Shown: positions 1 through 8,506, counted from the first letter of the stretch. The stretch: DNA of 64,000 nt from Faecalibacterium sp. An122 (GCF_002160895.1 NZ_NFLL01000002.1:186001-250000), one strand, 5' to 3'. Notes: a model not told the origin generated them from the sequence alone. Numbers and translations are program-made.

Positions 1-1
1 C

Positions 2-868
2 CGCACCCCCTACGATCAGATTGCCCAGCGGATCGGGGACGCCGAGCTGGTGGTGCTGAACAAGTGCCGGATGGACGAGGAGATTCTGTCCAAATGCCCC
101 AACCTGCGGTGGGTGGGGATCATTGCCACCGGCACCGACAATCTGGACCTGGAGGCCTGCCGCCGGCATGGGGTCAGCGTGGCCAACGTGCCGGCCTATT
201 CCACCTACAGCGTGGCCCAGATGGCTTTCAGCCTGCTGCTGGCCATCTGCCAATGCCCCGAACGGCAGGATAAAGCCCTCCGGGACGGCTACTGGCAGCT
301 GGAAATCCCCGCCGGGTATGGCATTCTTCCCCAGGTGGAGCTGTACGGCAAGACCTTCGGCGTCTGCGGCTACGGCAACATCGGCCGCCAGACCGCCCGC
401 CTGGCCCGGGCCTTCGGGATGGAGGTGCTGGTCTGGACCCGCACCGTCCGCCCCGAGTACGCGCAGGACGGGGTGACCTTTGTGGATCTGGACACCCTGC
501 TGGCCAAGAGCGATATCGTCAGCCTCCATTGTCCCGCCACCCCCGTCACCCGGGGCCTGGTGAATGGGGAGGCTCTGGCCAAAATGAAACCGGGGGCCAT
601 TCTGCTGAACACTGCCCGGGGCGCCCTGGTGGATGAGGCCGCCGTGGCCCAGGCCCTGACCAGCGGACATCTGGGCTATTACGCCGCCGATGCCTTTGCG
701 GTGGAGCCCCTGCCGGCGGACAGCCCTCTGCGCACTGCTCCCCGCACCCTCTTTACCCCCCATGTGGCCTGGGCCACCGGCGGGGCCCTCAAGCGCCTGA
801 TGGAAATCACCGCCCGCAACCTGGAGACCTTCCTGGCCGGGGCAGGGGAGAACATCGTCAACCGTTAA
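2..868 (+). CDS. D-2-hydroxyacid dehydrogenase, 5' end outside the window
   Basis: Partial gene. The reading frame is open to the first bases of the window, so the GTG at 50 is only an internal codon. The product is an NAD(P)-dependent D-2-hydroxyacid dehydrogenase (glycerate/hydroxypyruvate reductase-like), a cytosolic enzyme interconverting 2-oxoacids and D-2-hydroxyacids. Counting from nt 50, the Rossmann motif GYGNIG lies near residue 107. The family's catalytic Arg (NTARG, R190), Glu (VEP, E219) and His (TPHVAW, H238) are all present, so the enzyme looks functional. About 40 N-terminal residues are missing. The exact substrate cannot be read from sequence. Confidence 0.9.
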   Translation, partial: RTPYDQIAQRIGDAELVVLNKCRMDEEILSKCPNLRWVGIIATGTDNLDLEACRRHGVSVANVPAYSTYSVAQMAFSLLLAICQCPERQDKALRDGYWQLEIPAGYGILPQVELYGKTFGVCGYGNIGRQTARLARAFGMEVLVWTRTVRPEYAQDGVTFVDLDTLLAKSDIVSLHCPATPVTRGLVNGEALAKMKPGAILLNTARGALVDEAAVAQALTSGHLGYYAADAFAVEPLPADSPLRTAPRTLFTPHVAWATGGALKRLMEITARNLETFLAGAGENIVNR

Positions 869-929
869 CCAAAAAAGCCCCGCCCGCCGCGGGCAAGCGG
901 CAGGCAGGGCCAACAGGGAGACTTTTTGC

Positions 930-954
930 AGCGGTCCTTTCGGGGACCGCTTTT
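930..954 (+). terminator. Intrinsic terminator after the dehydrogenase
   Basis: Inverted repeat AGCGGTCC (930-937) and GGACCGCT (944-951) with a six-base loop, followed by TTTT. It ends the plus-strand dehydrogenase transcript just before the convergent gene whose stop codon is at 958. Confidence 0.75.
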
Positions 955-957
955 GTG

Positions 958-2145
958 TTACAGGGTGTACATGGCGGCGTTGACCGACATGGTGTCGGGA
1001 TCGCTGACCTCTTCGTCCTCCTCATCGTCGGTGATCACATGGAAGGAGCCGGTGGCCACCGCCTGCACCGCGCTCTCCAGAGCGGACTTGCAGAAGATGG
1101 AGCCGCAGTTGAACAGGGACAGGTGCTCCAGCACATCGGCGGGGGTCAGGTCATCGGTCAGGGTCACTCTGGGGCAGGCCACCAGGGTCAGACCTTCGGG
1201 GAAGGCCTCCAGCAGGTTTTTGTCCACCGTCATCTTGATCTTGTCGAACAGGGGCTTGCCCGGCAGATAAAAGACCTCGCCGTCCAGCACCGTCTCGGGA
1301 ATGGCGTCCAGGGTGTCGGCCATCTCCTCGGGCAGGTAGACGTCGCCCTCCACCTGCAGGTATTCCAGATCGCTCAGGGCCTCGGCGCAGTCGGGGGTCA
1401 GGTACAGGTCGCCCAGCACCACCAGGCTGTCGCCGTACCGGCGCAGGCCGGCGGCGCTGAGGGTCAGATCGTCCTGAACCACCGAGGTGCCGTCGGGCAG
1501 CACCACCATCCGGGTGTCGGCGTCAAACAGGGGGGCCAGGCTCTCGGCCAGGGTCTCGCTGACGTAGGCCTCGGGAACCATGAAGCGGACCCCCTTGCTG
1601 GCCAGCTCGTCGCCGTCCAGCTCGCTGTCCACCGCCACCAGGCGCTTGGCGGCCCAGTACAGCCGGGGCTCAGCACGCAGGGCAAAGGATTTATCCAGCA
1701 CGGCGTTGTTTTTCAGGATGACCGCCCCTTCCGGATAGGTGTAGAGCTTGCCGTTGATGGAGGCCTTGCTGGCCAGGACGGTGGCCAGGAAGTCGGGGCA
1801 GTAGACGGTGCCGTTGATGGTCATGCCCATATACTGGCGCAGGGCGTCCCCGGCGTCGGGGGTGATGGTCATGGTGCCGTTGATGAGCAGATACTGGCGG
1901 CCGTTGGGGGTGTTGCGGCCGGTGAAGGTGGTCTTGCCGTTGATGGTGTTGAGGGTGGTCTCGTCGTCCAGGTCAATGCTCTTGGAGCAGTTGATCCGGA
2001 CGTTGTGGCGGGACATCATGGCCCGGGCGTTGGGGCTGGTGATGAACAGGGCCCCGTTGATGTCGATGGATTCAAAGTTGGCCAGGGTTTCCTCCTGGAC
2101 CTTGCGGGCGTCGCAGACAGCGGCATTGATGTTCAGCTTTTTCAT
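958..2145 (-). CDS. Uncharacterised ECF-linked repeat protein, likely beta-solenoid
   Basis: I do not recognise the family of this 395-residue protein. It has no signal peptide or membrane segment and is acidic. It is built from about 20-22 residue repeats carrying an ING motif followed by alternating hydrophobic residues (ING at residues 29, 68, 88, 110 and 130). These run into GDLYL/GDVYL-type units near 245 and 268 and a GEVFYLP unit near 289. The spacing suggests a parallel beta-helix or leucine-rich-repeat-like solenoid, and a bactofilin-like scaffold is one possibility. The C-terminus has an acidic run, DDEEDEE. The start codon is only 3 nt from the stop of the upstream ECF sigma gene, and its ribosome site lies inside that gene's end, so the two are translationally coupled. 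A regulator, partner or target of the sigma factor is inference only. Confidence 0.75.
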   Translation of the reverse strand: MKKLNINAAVCDARKVQEETLANFESIDINGALFITSPNARAMMSRHNVRINCSKSIDLDDETTLNTINGKTTFTGRNTPNGRQYLLINGTMTITPDAGDALRQYMGMTINGTVYCPDFLATVLASKASINGKLYTYPEGAVILKNNAVLDKSFALRAEPRLYWAAKRLVAVDSELDGDELASKGVRFMVPEAYVSETLAESLAPLFDADTRMVVLPDGTSVVQDDLTLSAAGLRRYGDSLVVLGDLYLTPDCAEALSDLEYLQVEGDVYLPEEMADTLDAIPETVLDGEVFYLPGKPLFDKIKMTVDKNLLEAFPEGLTLVACPRVTLTDDLTPADVLEHLSLFNCGSIFCKSALESAVQAVATGSFHVITDDEEDEEVSDPDTMSVNAAMYTL

Positions 2146-2148
2146 GAT

Positions 2149-2634
2149 TTATTCCTCCTCAAGTGAATCTTGCAGCGTTTTTCGGATGCGGTGGAGACGG
2201 GTTCGGATGGTGGCGGCGGGCTGGCCGGTGATCCGGGCCAGCTCGGCGGCGGTGTACCCTGCGTCGTAACGCAGGGTGAACAGGGCGCGGTCACTGTCGG
2301 CCAGATGGGCCAGCAGGCTGGCCAGCTCCACCTGACCCATGGCGGATAATGCGGTATTGTCGGCCGGCTCCTCGCCGGGGGGCGGGGCAAACTGTTCCAG
2401 CAGCTCCTGCTCTTTGGCCGAGCGGCGGACACTGTCGCAGAACAGATTGTGGGCTGTCTCAAACAGCCAGCTTTTCAGCTGGGGCGCGCTCAGGGTGCTC
2501 AGCAGGTCCTGGTGGCCCAGCGCCCGGAGAAAGGTCTCCTGGGCCAGATCTTCGGCCCGGTCCTCGTCGCGGGTCATCCGGCAGCAGAACCGGACCAGCT
2601 TGTCCCAGAAGTCGTCGTATAATGTTTCCCACAC
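2149..2634 (-). CDS. ECF-type RNA polymerase sigma factor
   Basis: Sigma-70 family extracytoplasmic-function sigma factor, 161 residues from the chosen start. Region 2 includes the stretch RMTRDEDRAEDLAQETF. Region 4 is a helix-turn-helix around TAAELARITGQPAATIRTRL. A longer reading from an ATG at 2721 exists but would cover an ECF-type promoter at 2694-2720. The GTG at 2634 instead follows a full AGGAGGTGA ribosome site (2643-2651) by 8 nt, so I use it. No recognisable anti-sigma factor follows. The only co-transcribed gene is the repeat protein downstream. Probably autoregulated. Confidence 0.9.
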   Translation of the reverse strand: MWETLYDDFWDKLVRFCCRMTRDEDRAEDLAQETFLRALGHQDLLSTLSAPQLKSWLFETAHNLFCDSVRRSAKEQELLEQFAPPPGEEPADNTALSAMGQVELASLLAHLADSDRALFTLRYDAGYTAAELARITGQPAATIRTRLHRIRKTLQDSLEEE

Positions 2635-2693
2635 GGGCGGTTTCACCTCCTGTCCAGGCTGTCTGCCTGTTCCTGGCCGCCTTCTGTCTGTAG

Positions 2694-2720
2694 GACGAAC
2701 GGCAGGGGCGAAGTGTTTCA
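2694..2720 (-). promoter_or_regulatory. ECF-type autoregulatory promoter of the sigma gene
   Basis: On the minus strand, TGAAAC (2715-2720) is followed after exactly 17 bases by CGTC (2694-2697). This is the form known for ECF sigma promoters of the Bacillus SigW/SigX/SigM kind. It lies about 45 nt upstream of the sigma gene's ribosome site, which suggests positive autoregulation. Confidence 0.6.
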
Positions 2721-2740
2721 CGGAAAAGAAAAAATTTCAA

Positions 2741-2777
2741 AAAAACCAGCCGGCAGGGTTGATCCCTTGCCGGCTGG
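2741..2777 (-). terminator. Terminator of the aminotransferase gene
   Basis: Long inverted repeat (2746-2758 against 2763-2777, core GCCGGC) followed on the minus strand by a run of T. It separates the aminotransferase at 2795-3958 from the ECF operon. Confidence 0.85.
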
Positions 2778-2794
2778 CGCTGTTTTGGATGGAT

Positions 2795-3958
2795 TTAGTT
2801 CAGGATGCCGCTGTCCCGGATGGCGGCCACTGCCTCGGCGATCCGCTCAGCGGGCATGGTCAGGGCAAAGCGGACATAGCCCTCGCCCAGAGGCCCAAAG
2901 CTGGAGCCCGGGGTGCACAGGACGCCGCTCTTTTCCACCAGATCCATGCAGAAATCCATGCTGGTGGCGTACCGCTCGGGGATGGGAGCCCAGACAAACA
3001 TGCTGCCGTGGCTGTCGGGGACGTTCCAGCCGATGGAACGCAGGCCGCCGCAGAGGGCGTCCCGGCGCTGCTGGTAGACGGCGCACTGGTCCTTGACCAT
3101 GTCCAGGGGACCGGTCAGAGCGGCGATGGCTGCCTTCTGGATGGGCAGGAACATGCCGAAATCAATCTGGCCCCGCAGGCGGCGGAAGGCCGCCACCACG
3201 TCGGGCCGGCCCACCAGGAAGCTGATCCGGGCGCCGGTGACGTCAAAGCTCTTGGACAGGCTGAAGAACTCCACGCCTACATCCATGGCGCCGGGGGTGT
3301 TGAAGAAGCTGTGGCCCTCGGCCCCGTCAAAGATGATGTCGCTGTAGGCGTTGTCGTGGATGATGAGGATGTCGTATTTCTTGGCGAAGGCCACCAGCTC
3401 CTCGTAGAGGGCGGGGTTGCCCACGCTGCCCACCGGGTTGGCCGGCAGGGATACGATCATATACTTGGCCCGGCGGGCGACGTCCTCGGGGATGTCGGCC
3501 ACGTAGGGCAGGAAGCCGTGTTCCTTCACCAGGGGATAGTAGTAGGGCTCAGCCCCGGCCAGCTTTGCCCCGGCGATAAAGACGGGATAGCAGGGGTTGG
3601 GCAGCAGGACGGTGTCCCCCTCGTCGCACAGGGCCATCCCGATGTGGCCGCAGCCCTCCTGGCTGCCGTTGCAGCTGGCCACCTGGTCGGGGGTGATCTC
3701 CACACCAAACCGCCGCTTGTAGTAGGCGCAGACCGCCTCCAGCATCTCAGGCAGATCCCGCAGGCTGTACTTCCAGTTCTCGGGGTCCCGGGCGGCGTCC
3801 AGCAGAGCCTGCTGGATGTGGGGCGCAGGGGCAAAGTCGGGGGTGCCGACGCTCAGGTTGTAGATCGTCCGGCCCTCGGACTCCAGGGCCACCTTTTTCT
3901 CGTTCAGCGCTGCGAAGATCTCGTCGCCGAACAGATTCATCCGCTTTGAAAATTCCAT
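2795..3958 (-). CDS. Class I/II pyridoxal-phosphate aminotransferase
   Basis: 387-residue fold-type I aminotransferase, cytosolic. The PLP lysine is K236 in SLSKSF. NPVG around N174 and HDNAY around D202 are the other cofactor contacts expected for the family. It resembles the aspartate/LL-diaminopimelate aminotransferase group. The genuine DapL of this window lies at 13508-14701, so this paralogue probably acts on another amino acid such as aspartate or an aromatic or branched-chain donor; the substrate is unresolved. The gene stands alone between its own promoter (4001-4029) and terminator. The ATG is preceded by an AAGGAGAGGG-type ribosome site. Confidence 0.85.
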   Translation of the reverse strand: MEFSKRMNLFGDEIFAALNEKKVALESEGRTIYNLSVGTPDFAPAPHIQQALLDAARDPENWKYSLRDLPEMLEAVCAYYKRRFGVEITPDQVASCNGSQEGCGHIGMALCDEGDTVLLPNPCYPVFIAGAKLAGAEPYYYPLVKEHGFLPYVADIPEDVARRAKYMIVSLPANPVGSVGNPALYEELVAFAKKYDILIIHDNAYSDIIFDGAEGHSFFNTPGAMDVGVEFFSLSKSFDVTGARISFLVGRPDVVAAFRRLRGQIDFGMFLPIQKAAIAALTGPLDMVKDQCAVYQQRRDALCGGLRSIGWNVPDSHGSMFVWAPIPERYATSMDFCMDLVEKSGVLCTPGSSFGPLGEGYVRFALTMPAERIAEAVAAIRDSGILN

Positions 3959-4000
3959 CCTTTTCCCTCTCCTTTTTCTATACCGCTTTAGGTTTTGACC

Positions 4001-4029
4001 ATTTTAGCATGTTTTGCCATCCAATGCAA
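4001..4029 (-). promoter_or_regulatory. Sigma-A-type promoter for the aminotransferase
   Basis: Minus strand: TTGCAT (4024-4029), 17 bases, then TAAAAT (4001-4006) with an extended-10 TGC in front. It sits in the gap between the M15 peptidase stop and the aminotransferase start. Confidence 0.6.
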
Positions 4030-4034
4030 CCGCC

Positions 4035-4727
4035 TTAGTCGATGGTGGAGGCGGTGCGGCCCACCCCCAAGACGGCGGTGGTGATCTTGGTCCAGGTGCT
4101 GCAGCCGCAGACGCCGTCCACCGTCAGCCAGTTGCGGCGCTGATAGCCCCGCAGGGCGTTTTCGGTCATGGTGCCGAAAATGCCGTCGATCTGGGCGCCG
4201 GTAGAGTAACCCAGGGTGGACAGGGCATCCTGCAGGATCATCACATAGCAGCCCCGGCTGCCCCGCCGGAGGGTGGGATAGCCTGTGCCGGAACTGGTGC
4301 AGGCGGGCAGGCCGTACCGGCGGGCAAAGTGGACCCAGGTGGGGGTCTGGGAGAGGGGTTCCACATAACCCCAGGCGCCGGTGCGGAGGGCTGCATTGTG
4401 GATTTCAGCGCGGTTGGCGCTGGTGGTGTTCTGGCCCACGTCAAAGGCTACGCCGGCGTAGTGCTGGCTGCGGGTGCCGTGGCCGCCCTCCCAGATCCGC
4501 CGGAAGGCATAGCCCACATAAATGCCCTTGCCGTACCGGCGGCGGGTCAGGTTCCAGGCCTCCATGGCCGCGGTGGTGGTCCAGAGGGTGGGGCTGCCCG
4601 ATTCCCCGCGGAACTCCCGCACCTTGAGGGTGCTCTCGGTGCTGTAGGGCATGGGGTCGTTTTCGTTGATCTTGGGATAGGTGTAGATGCGGTTGGAGTA
4701 TTCGTCGTAAATCAGTAGGCGTGCCAT
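4035..4727 (-). CDS. M15-type peptidase with C-terminal peptidoglycan-binding domain
   Basis: 230 residues. The N-terminal half has the zinc-peptidase signature SxHxxGxAxD (S87, H89, G92, A94, D96) and a further His in WVHF (H133). This is typical of M15 DD- or LD-carboxypeptidases that trim peptidoglycan stem peptides. Residues about 152-215 form one peptidoglycan-binding-1 repeat (DGIFG and DGVCG landmarks). There is no signal peptide, as in spore-located or phage lytic enzymes. The start codon is 3 nt from the stop of the upstream SleC-like gene, so the two are one operon acting on the same polymer. Confidence 0.8.
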   Translation of the reverse strand: MARLLIYDEYSNRIYTYPKINENDPMPYSTESTLKVREFRGESGSPTLWTTTAAMEAWNLTRRRYGKGIYVGYAFRRIWEGGHGTRSQHYAGVAFDVGQNTTSANRAEIHNAALRTGAWGYVEPLSQTPTWVHFARRYGLPACTSSGTGYPTLRRGSRGCYVMILQDALSTLGYSTGAQIDGIFGTMTENALRGYQRRNWLTVDGVCGCSTWTKITTAVLGVGRTASTID

Positions 4728-4730
4728 GGC

Positions 4731-7085
4731 TCAGTCCCCCTCAATGGCGCCGGTCTCCTGCTGGATGGCGCCGATGCTGATGGCGTTGGTCATCAGGTCC
4801 AGGCTCAGGGCCTCGGCGGCAGACCAGGTGTCAGCATCCACAATGCCGGTCTCGGGCAGGCCCAGCAGAGCCTGCAGGCTGCGGGTGTCCTCAGCCAGCT
4901 CGTCGGTGTAGGTCTCCAGGATGCCCAGGCTGGTGACATCGTCGTAGTAGTAGGCGATGCGGGCCAGCATGGTGGTGTAGTAGAGCACCGCGCTGCCGGA
5001 GGACCCCACCGTCAGCGGCGTGCCGGGATAATCCATCCGGGTCAGGGAGACCACCGGGCCCGACAGGCGCAGCCGGTTGACCTGGGCGTACAGGGTATCC
5101 CAGGTGGCGCGGCCCACCACGCCGTCCACCGTCAGGCCGAATACCCGCTGGAAGGCCCGGACGGCGGCCTCGGTGCTGGCGCCGAACTGGCCGTCGATGG
5201 TCACCGAGGGGATGCTGGAGTCATAGGAGTGCATCAGATAGAGGTAGTACTGCAGCTCCCGGACCGCCCGCCCGCTGGAACCGCGGCGCAGGGTGCCAGG
5301 GAACTCGCCGGGCCGCAGGCTGGAGGACAGCAGGTCGTTGGCGATGTCGGTGTAGGCCTCCCGCATCTTGTTCCAGGTGGTGCGGCCCACCACGCCGTCG
5401 TCGGTCAGGCCGAAGTACCGCTGGAAAGTTTCCACCGCCCGGCGGGTGCTGGGGCCAAAGATGCCGTCCACGCTGGGATTGTTCAGGCCGGTGTAGACGG
5501 TGCGGGCGATCTTCATCCAGAACTGAATCAGGCGGACGTTCTGGCCGGTGTCACCCTCCCGCAGGGGAACGCCGGGGTAGGCGTTGGGGATGCCGTTGTC
5601 CACCTGGATGCTGCGGAACTGGGCATAGATGGCGTTCCAGGTGGTTTCGCCCACCACGCCGTCCACCGTCAGGCCGTACCGCTGCTGGAAGGCCCGCACT
5701 GCGGCGGCGGTGCCGGCGCCATAGACGCCGTCCACCGTCACCGACGGAATGGAGGAGACATACTGGCTGATGGTGTTGAGCCAGAACTGGACCTGTTCCA
5801 CCGCGCCGCCGGTGGAGCCGGTGCGGAGGGTGGTGCCGCCCCAGGTGCCGTCCGACAGGACGCCCGAGACGGTTTCGCCCTCGCTGGTCAGCTCGGCCAG
5901 ATCCTTGACGGCTACATAAATATAGCTGATCTTGTACCAGGTCTGGCGGCCCACCACGCCGTCGGCGCTCAGGTTGAACTGCTGCTGGAACCGCTTGACG
6001 GTGGCCTCCATCTGGCTGCCGAAGATGCCGTCCACGTTCAGAAGCCCCAGGAAGGGATAATCCTTGGTGATGCGGTTGAGCTGACGCTGCAGGGTAAAGA
6101 CGCTGGGGCCGCGGTCGCCCCGGCGCACCGGGCTGCCGGGATAGCTCTCGGGGATGGAGGCGATGTTGGAGGTGCGGACCACCTCGATGTTGCTGCCGTA
6201 GTAGTACTTCAGGATGCTGAGGGCGTTGCGGCCCTGCTCGGCCAGGGTGACGGTGCCCCACTGCTTGAGGCCGGGGCAGGAGACGGTCTTGCCGTCGCAG
6301 TACTCGGTGTAGTAGGGGTTGACGGTGCCCACCTTGCGGACGTAGGTGTTGAAAATGTCGTCGGTCAGGTTGACCATCACGTCAAAGACGGTCCGGCCGT
6401 GGACATAGTACTGGTCGTAGCTGGTGGAGTTGGTGATGTTGAAGTTGTAGCCGCGGCTGGGGTACCACTCGGTGTAGATGCGGTTGAGGGCCAGAGAAAT
6501 CTGGCAGTGGATGTTGGCCCGCAGCGCCTGCTCAGGCCAGGTGGGGTAGACCTCGCTGGAGGCCACGTTGGCGATATAATCCCGGAAGGATACCGTCACG
6601 TTTTTGGCCGAGGAGGAGGGGGTGCCCAGATGGACCGTGATGCTCTTGGGGATGACCACCGCCGGCAGGACCCGGGGGTCTGCGGCGGGTGCGGGGCCGC
6701 TGCCGCCGCCGCCCGCAAAGAGGGGATGGGGCGGGATGACCACCGGCTCATCCGGCTCGGCCGCCCGGGCATCGGCGGGGATCATCTCCAGCGGAGCCAG
6801 AGTGACCTGGCCCGAGAAGATCTGGATGCCCTCGATCTTCACCGTCCGGTAGCCGGCTTTTTCGGCCACCAGATCGCAGACGGCGTAGGGGCGGACGGTG
6901 GTGTTGTTGGGGTCCAGAGAATAGCTGCAGGCCGGGGCCTCGATCTGGATGTCGGCCACGCTGCCGCCGTTGTCGGTGACCCGGCTGGTGGCGAAGCCGT
7001 CGCCGGTGACCTGGACGGTGACGCCGGGCATCGGCGCCGATTCCCGGGCCGCAAAGGTTTGGATGCGCAAAATTCCTGTTGCCAT
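4731..7085 (-). CDS. SleC-like spore-cortex-type lytic protein with SpoIID domain and peptidoglycan-binding repeats
   Basis: 784 residues from the ATG at 7085, which has an AAAGGAG site 9 nt upstream; a longer frame from 7178 lacks such support. Residues 1-105 form a carboxypeptidase-regulatory-like beta domain. After a Pro/Gly linker, residues about 145-305 match the SpoIID lytic transglycosylase domain, with IANVASSEVYPTW carrying the presumed catalytic E178. Five peptidoglycan-binding units follow (about 322-390, 421-490, 509-578, 600-668 and a degenerate 691-757). The order resembles clostridial SleC, the germination-specific cortex enzyme made without a conventional signal peptide. The spore role is inferred; a vegetative role is possible. 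Confidence 0.8.
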   Translation of the reverse strand: MATGILRIQTFAARESAPMPGVTVQVTGDGFATSRVTDNGGSVADIQIEAPACSYSLDPNNTTVRPYAVCDLVAEKAGYRTVKIEGIQIFSGQVTLAPLEMIPADARAAEPDEPVVIPPHPLFAGGGGSGPAPAADPRVLPAVVIPKSITVHLGTPSSSAKNVTVSFRDYIANVASSEVYPTWPEQALRANIHCQISLALNRIYTEWYPSRGYNFNITNSTSYDQYYVHGRTVFDVMVNLTDDIFNTYVRKVGTVNPYYTEYCDGKTVSCPGLKQWGTVTLAEQGRNALSILKYYYGSNIEVVRTSNIASIPESYPGSPVRRGDRGPSVFTLQRQLNRITKDYPFLGLLNVDGIFGSQMEATVKRFQQQFNLSADGVVGRQTWYKISYIYVAVKDLAELTSEGETVSGVLSDGTWGGTTLRTGSTGGAVEQVQFWLNTISQYVSSIPSVTVDGVYGAGTAAAVRAFQQRYGLTVDGVVGETTWNAIYAQFRSIQVDNGIPNAYPGVPLREGDTGQNVRLIQFWMKIARTVYTGLNNPSVDGIFGPSTRRAVETFQRYFGLTDDGVVGRTTWNKMREAYTDIANDLLSSSLRPGEFPGTLRRGSSGRAVRELQYYLYLMHSYDSSIPSVTIDGQFGASTEAAVRAFQRVFGLTVDGVVGRATWDTLYAQVNRLRLSGPVVSLTRMDYPGTPLTVGSSGSAVLYYTTMLARIAYYYDDVTSLGILETYTDELAEDTRSLQALLGLPETGIVDADTWSAAEALSLDLMTNAISIGAIQQETGAIEGD

Positions 7086-7176
7086 AGGCTGATGCTCCTT
7101 TACATAGGATATGGGTTGCCCCAGCATATGCGGACGGCCCCCGGAGGGTGAGGGCAGAGGCATCCTTATAGAAAAC

Positions 7177-7202
7177 AAAAGCCCCCGCCCGAAGGCGGAG
7201 GC
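7177..7202 (-). terminator. Terminator of the aldo/keto reductase
   Basis: GCCCCCGCC (7181-7189) pairs with GGCGGAGGC (7194-7202) around a four-base loop. On the minus strand the hairpin is followed by TTTTG and more T. It ends the 7221-8330 transcript. Confidence 0.8.
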
Positions 7203-7220
7203 AGAAAACCCGAAAAAGGC

Positions 7221-8330
7221 TCAGCGTTCCAGCATGCCGGCGCACTGGTCCAGCAGCTGGGTCACCGGCAGGTGCTGGGGGCAGGCGCTTTCGCACTGCT
7301 TGCACCCGATGCAGTCGGAGGCGAGTCGGCCCGGGGCGGTGGCGGCAGCATAAGCGGCCCGGGCTTCTTCCTGCTGGCCGTTGGCCAGCTGCTTGTTGGC
7401 GGCGGCGAAAATCTGGGGGATGGGGATTTCCTTGGGGCAGCCCTTGGCGCAGTAGCCGCAGGCGGTGCAGGGGATGGCCGCAGAGTGGCCCAGAATCTTC
7501 TGGGCCTGCTGGATGACCGCCTGTTCCTGGCTGTCCAGGGGGCGGAAATGGGTCATGGTGGCCAGATTGTCCTGTAACTGGCCGGGAGTGGACATGCCCG
7601 ACAGCACCGCCAGCACCCCGTCCAGAGAAGCCGCAAACCGCAGCGCCCAGGAGGCATAGGAAGCACCGGGGGCGGCCTCGTCAAAGAGCTTGCGGACCTC
7701 CGGCGGCGGGTCGGCCAGGGCGCCGCCCTTCACCGGTTCCATAATGACAATCTGTTTGCCGTGGCGGCGGGCCACCTCATAGTTGGCTCGGGCCTGGACG
7801 GTGGGATTCTCCCAGTCGGCGTAGTTGATCTGGAGCTGAACAAACGCTACTTCGGGGTGCTGGGTCAGCAGCTCGTCCAGCAGCTGGGGCCCGCCGTGGA
7901 AGGAGAAGCCGTACTGCCGGATCAGTCCTTTGGCCTGCTGCTCCTTGACAAAATCCCAGATGCCGAAGCGGTTGTACCGCTCGGTGTTGTTTTCCATGAT
8001 GGCGTGGAGCAGGTAGTAGTCAAAATACCCTGCCCCCGAGCGGGCCAGACTGGTTTCCAGCTGGCGCTTGGCGGATTTTTCGCTGCGGGCCAGGCCGGCG
8101 TGGAGCTTGGAGGTCAGGGTGAAGCTGTCCCGGGGATGGCGCTCCACCAGGGCTTTCCGGGCGGCCTCCTCCGAGCCGTAATAAATCCGGGCGGTGTCAA
8201 AATAGGTGAAGCCTGCCTCCAGGAACAGGTCCACCATCTCGCTGGTCTGAGCGATGTCGATGCCCAGGCCCTTGCGGGGCAGGCGCATCAGGCCAAAGCC
8301 CAGAGGCCCGCGTGCAGTGGATTCAGACAT
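7221..8330 (-). CDS. Aldo/keto reductase fused to a two-cluster ferredoxin domain
   Basis: 369 residues. The N-terminal TIM-barrel aldo/keto reductase has the family tetrad D45, Y50, K75 and H109. The C-terminal tail has two CxxCxxCxxxCP motifs, predicting two [4Fe-4S] clusters as in bacterial ferredoxins. Such fusions are common in anaerobes and suggest electron exchange with ferredoxin rather than simple NADPH use; the substrate is unknown. The start is the ATG at 8330, 6 nt after AAAGGAGGA. A longer frame running to 9320 crosses the divergent promoters and the epimerase gene and is not real. Monocistronic. Confidence 0.9.
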   Translation of the reverse strand: MSESTARGPLGFGLMRLPRKGLGIDIAQTSEMVDLFLEAGFTYFDTARIYYGSEEAARKALVERHPRDSFTLTSKLHAGLARSEKSAKRQLETSLARSGAGYFDYYLLHAIMENNTERYNRFGIWDFVKEQQAKGLIRQYGFSFHGGPQLLDELLTQHPEVAFVQLQINYADWENPTVQARANYEVARRHGKQIVIMEPVKGGALADPPPEVRKLFDEAAPGASYASWALRFAASLDGVLAVLSGMSTPGQLQDNLATMTHFRPLDSQEQAVIQQAQKILGHSAAIPCTACGYCAKGCPKEIPIPQIFAAANKQLANGQQEEARAAYAAATAPGRLASDCIGCKQCESACPQHLPVTQLLDQCAGMLER

Positions 8331-8417
8331 GGGATCTCCTCCTTTTTCGGGCCCCGGCGGGCCTGATGTTCTGAAAGGGGCAGGGGCTGCCCCGTGGGTC
8401 GAGGTTTGTCTGAGTGC

Positions 8418-8447
8418 ATTATACACCATCCCGGCGGCGGTGTCCAA
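8418..8447 (-). promoter_or_regulatory. Promoter of the aldo/keto reductase
   Basis: Minus strand: TTGGAC (8442-8447), 18 bases, TATAAT (8418-8423), about 90 nt before the start codon. Divergent from the epimerase promoter. Confidence 0.65.
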
Positions 8448-8478
8448 CCGCAAAAGCGGCCCGCTGCGGGATTGAGCG

Positions 8479-8506
8479 TTGCTTTTTTGGCTGTATGGTG
8501 TATACT
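8479..8506 (+). promoter_or_regulatory. Promoter of the epimerase-DUF3810 pair
   Basis: TTGCTT (8479-8484), 16 bases, TATACT (8501-8506), about 40 nt before the ATG at 8547. Confidence 0.55.

Noticed and set aside
7105-7113. CATA-TCC-TA resembling a SigK -10 box before the SleC-like gene
   Set aside because: No matching -35 element at the required spacing, and the transcript start would fall on the ribosome site.
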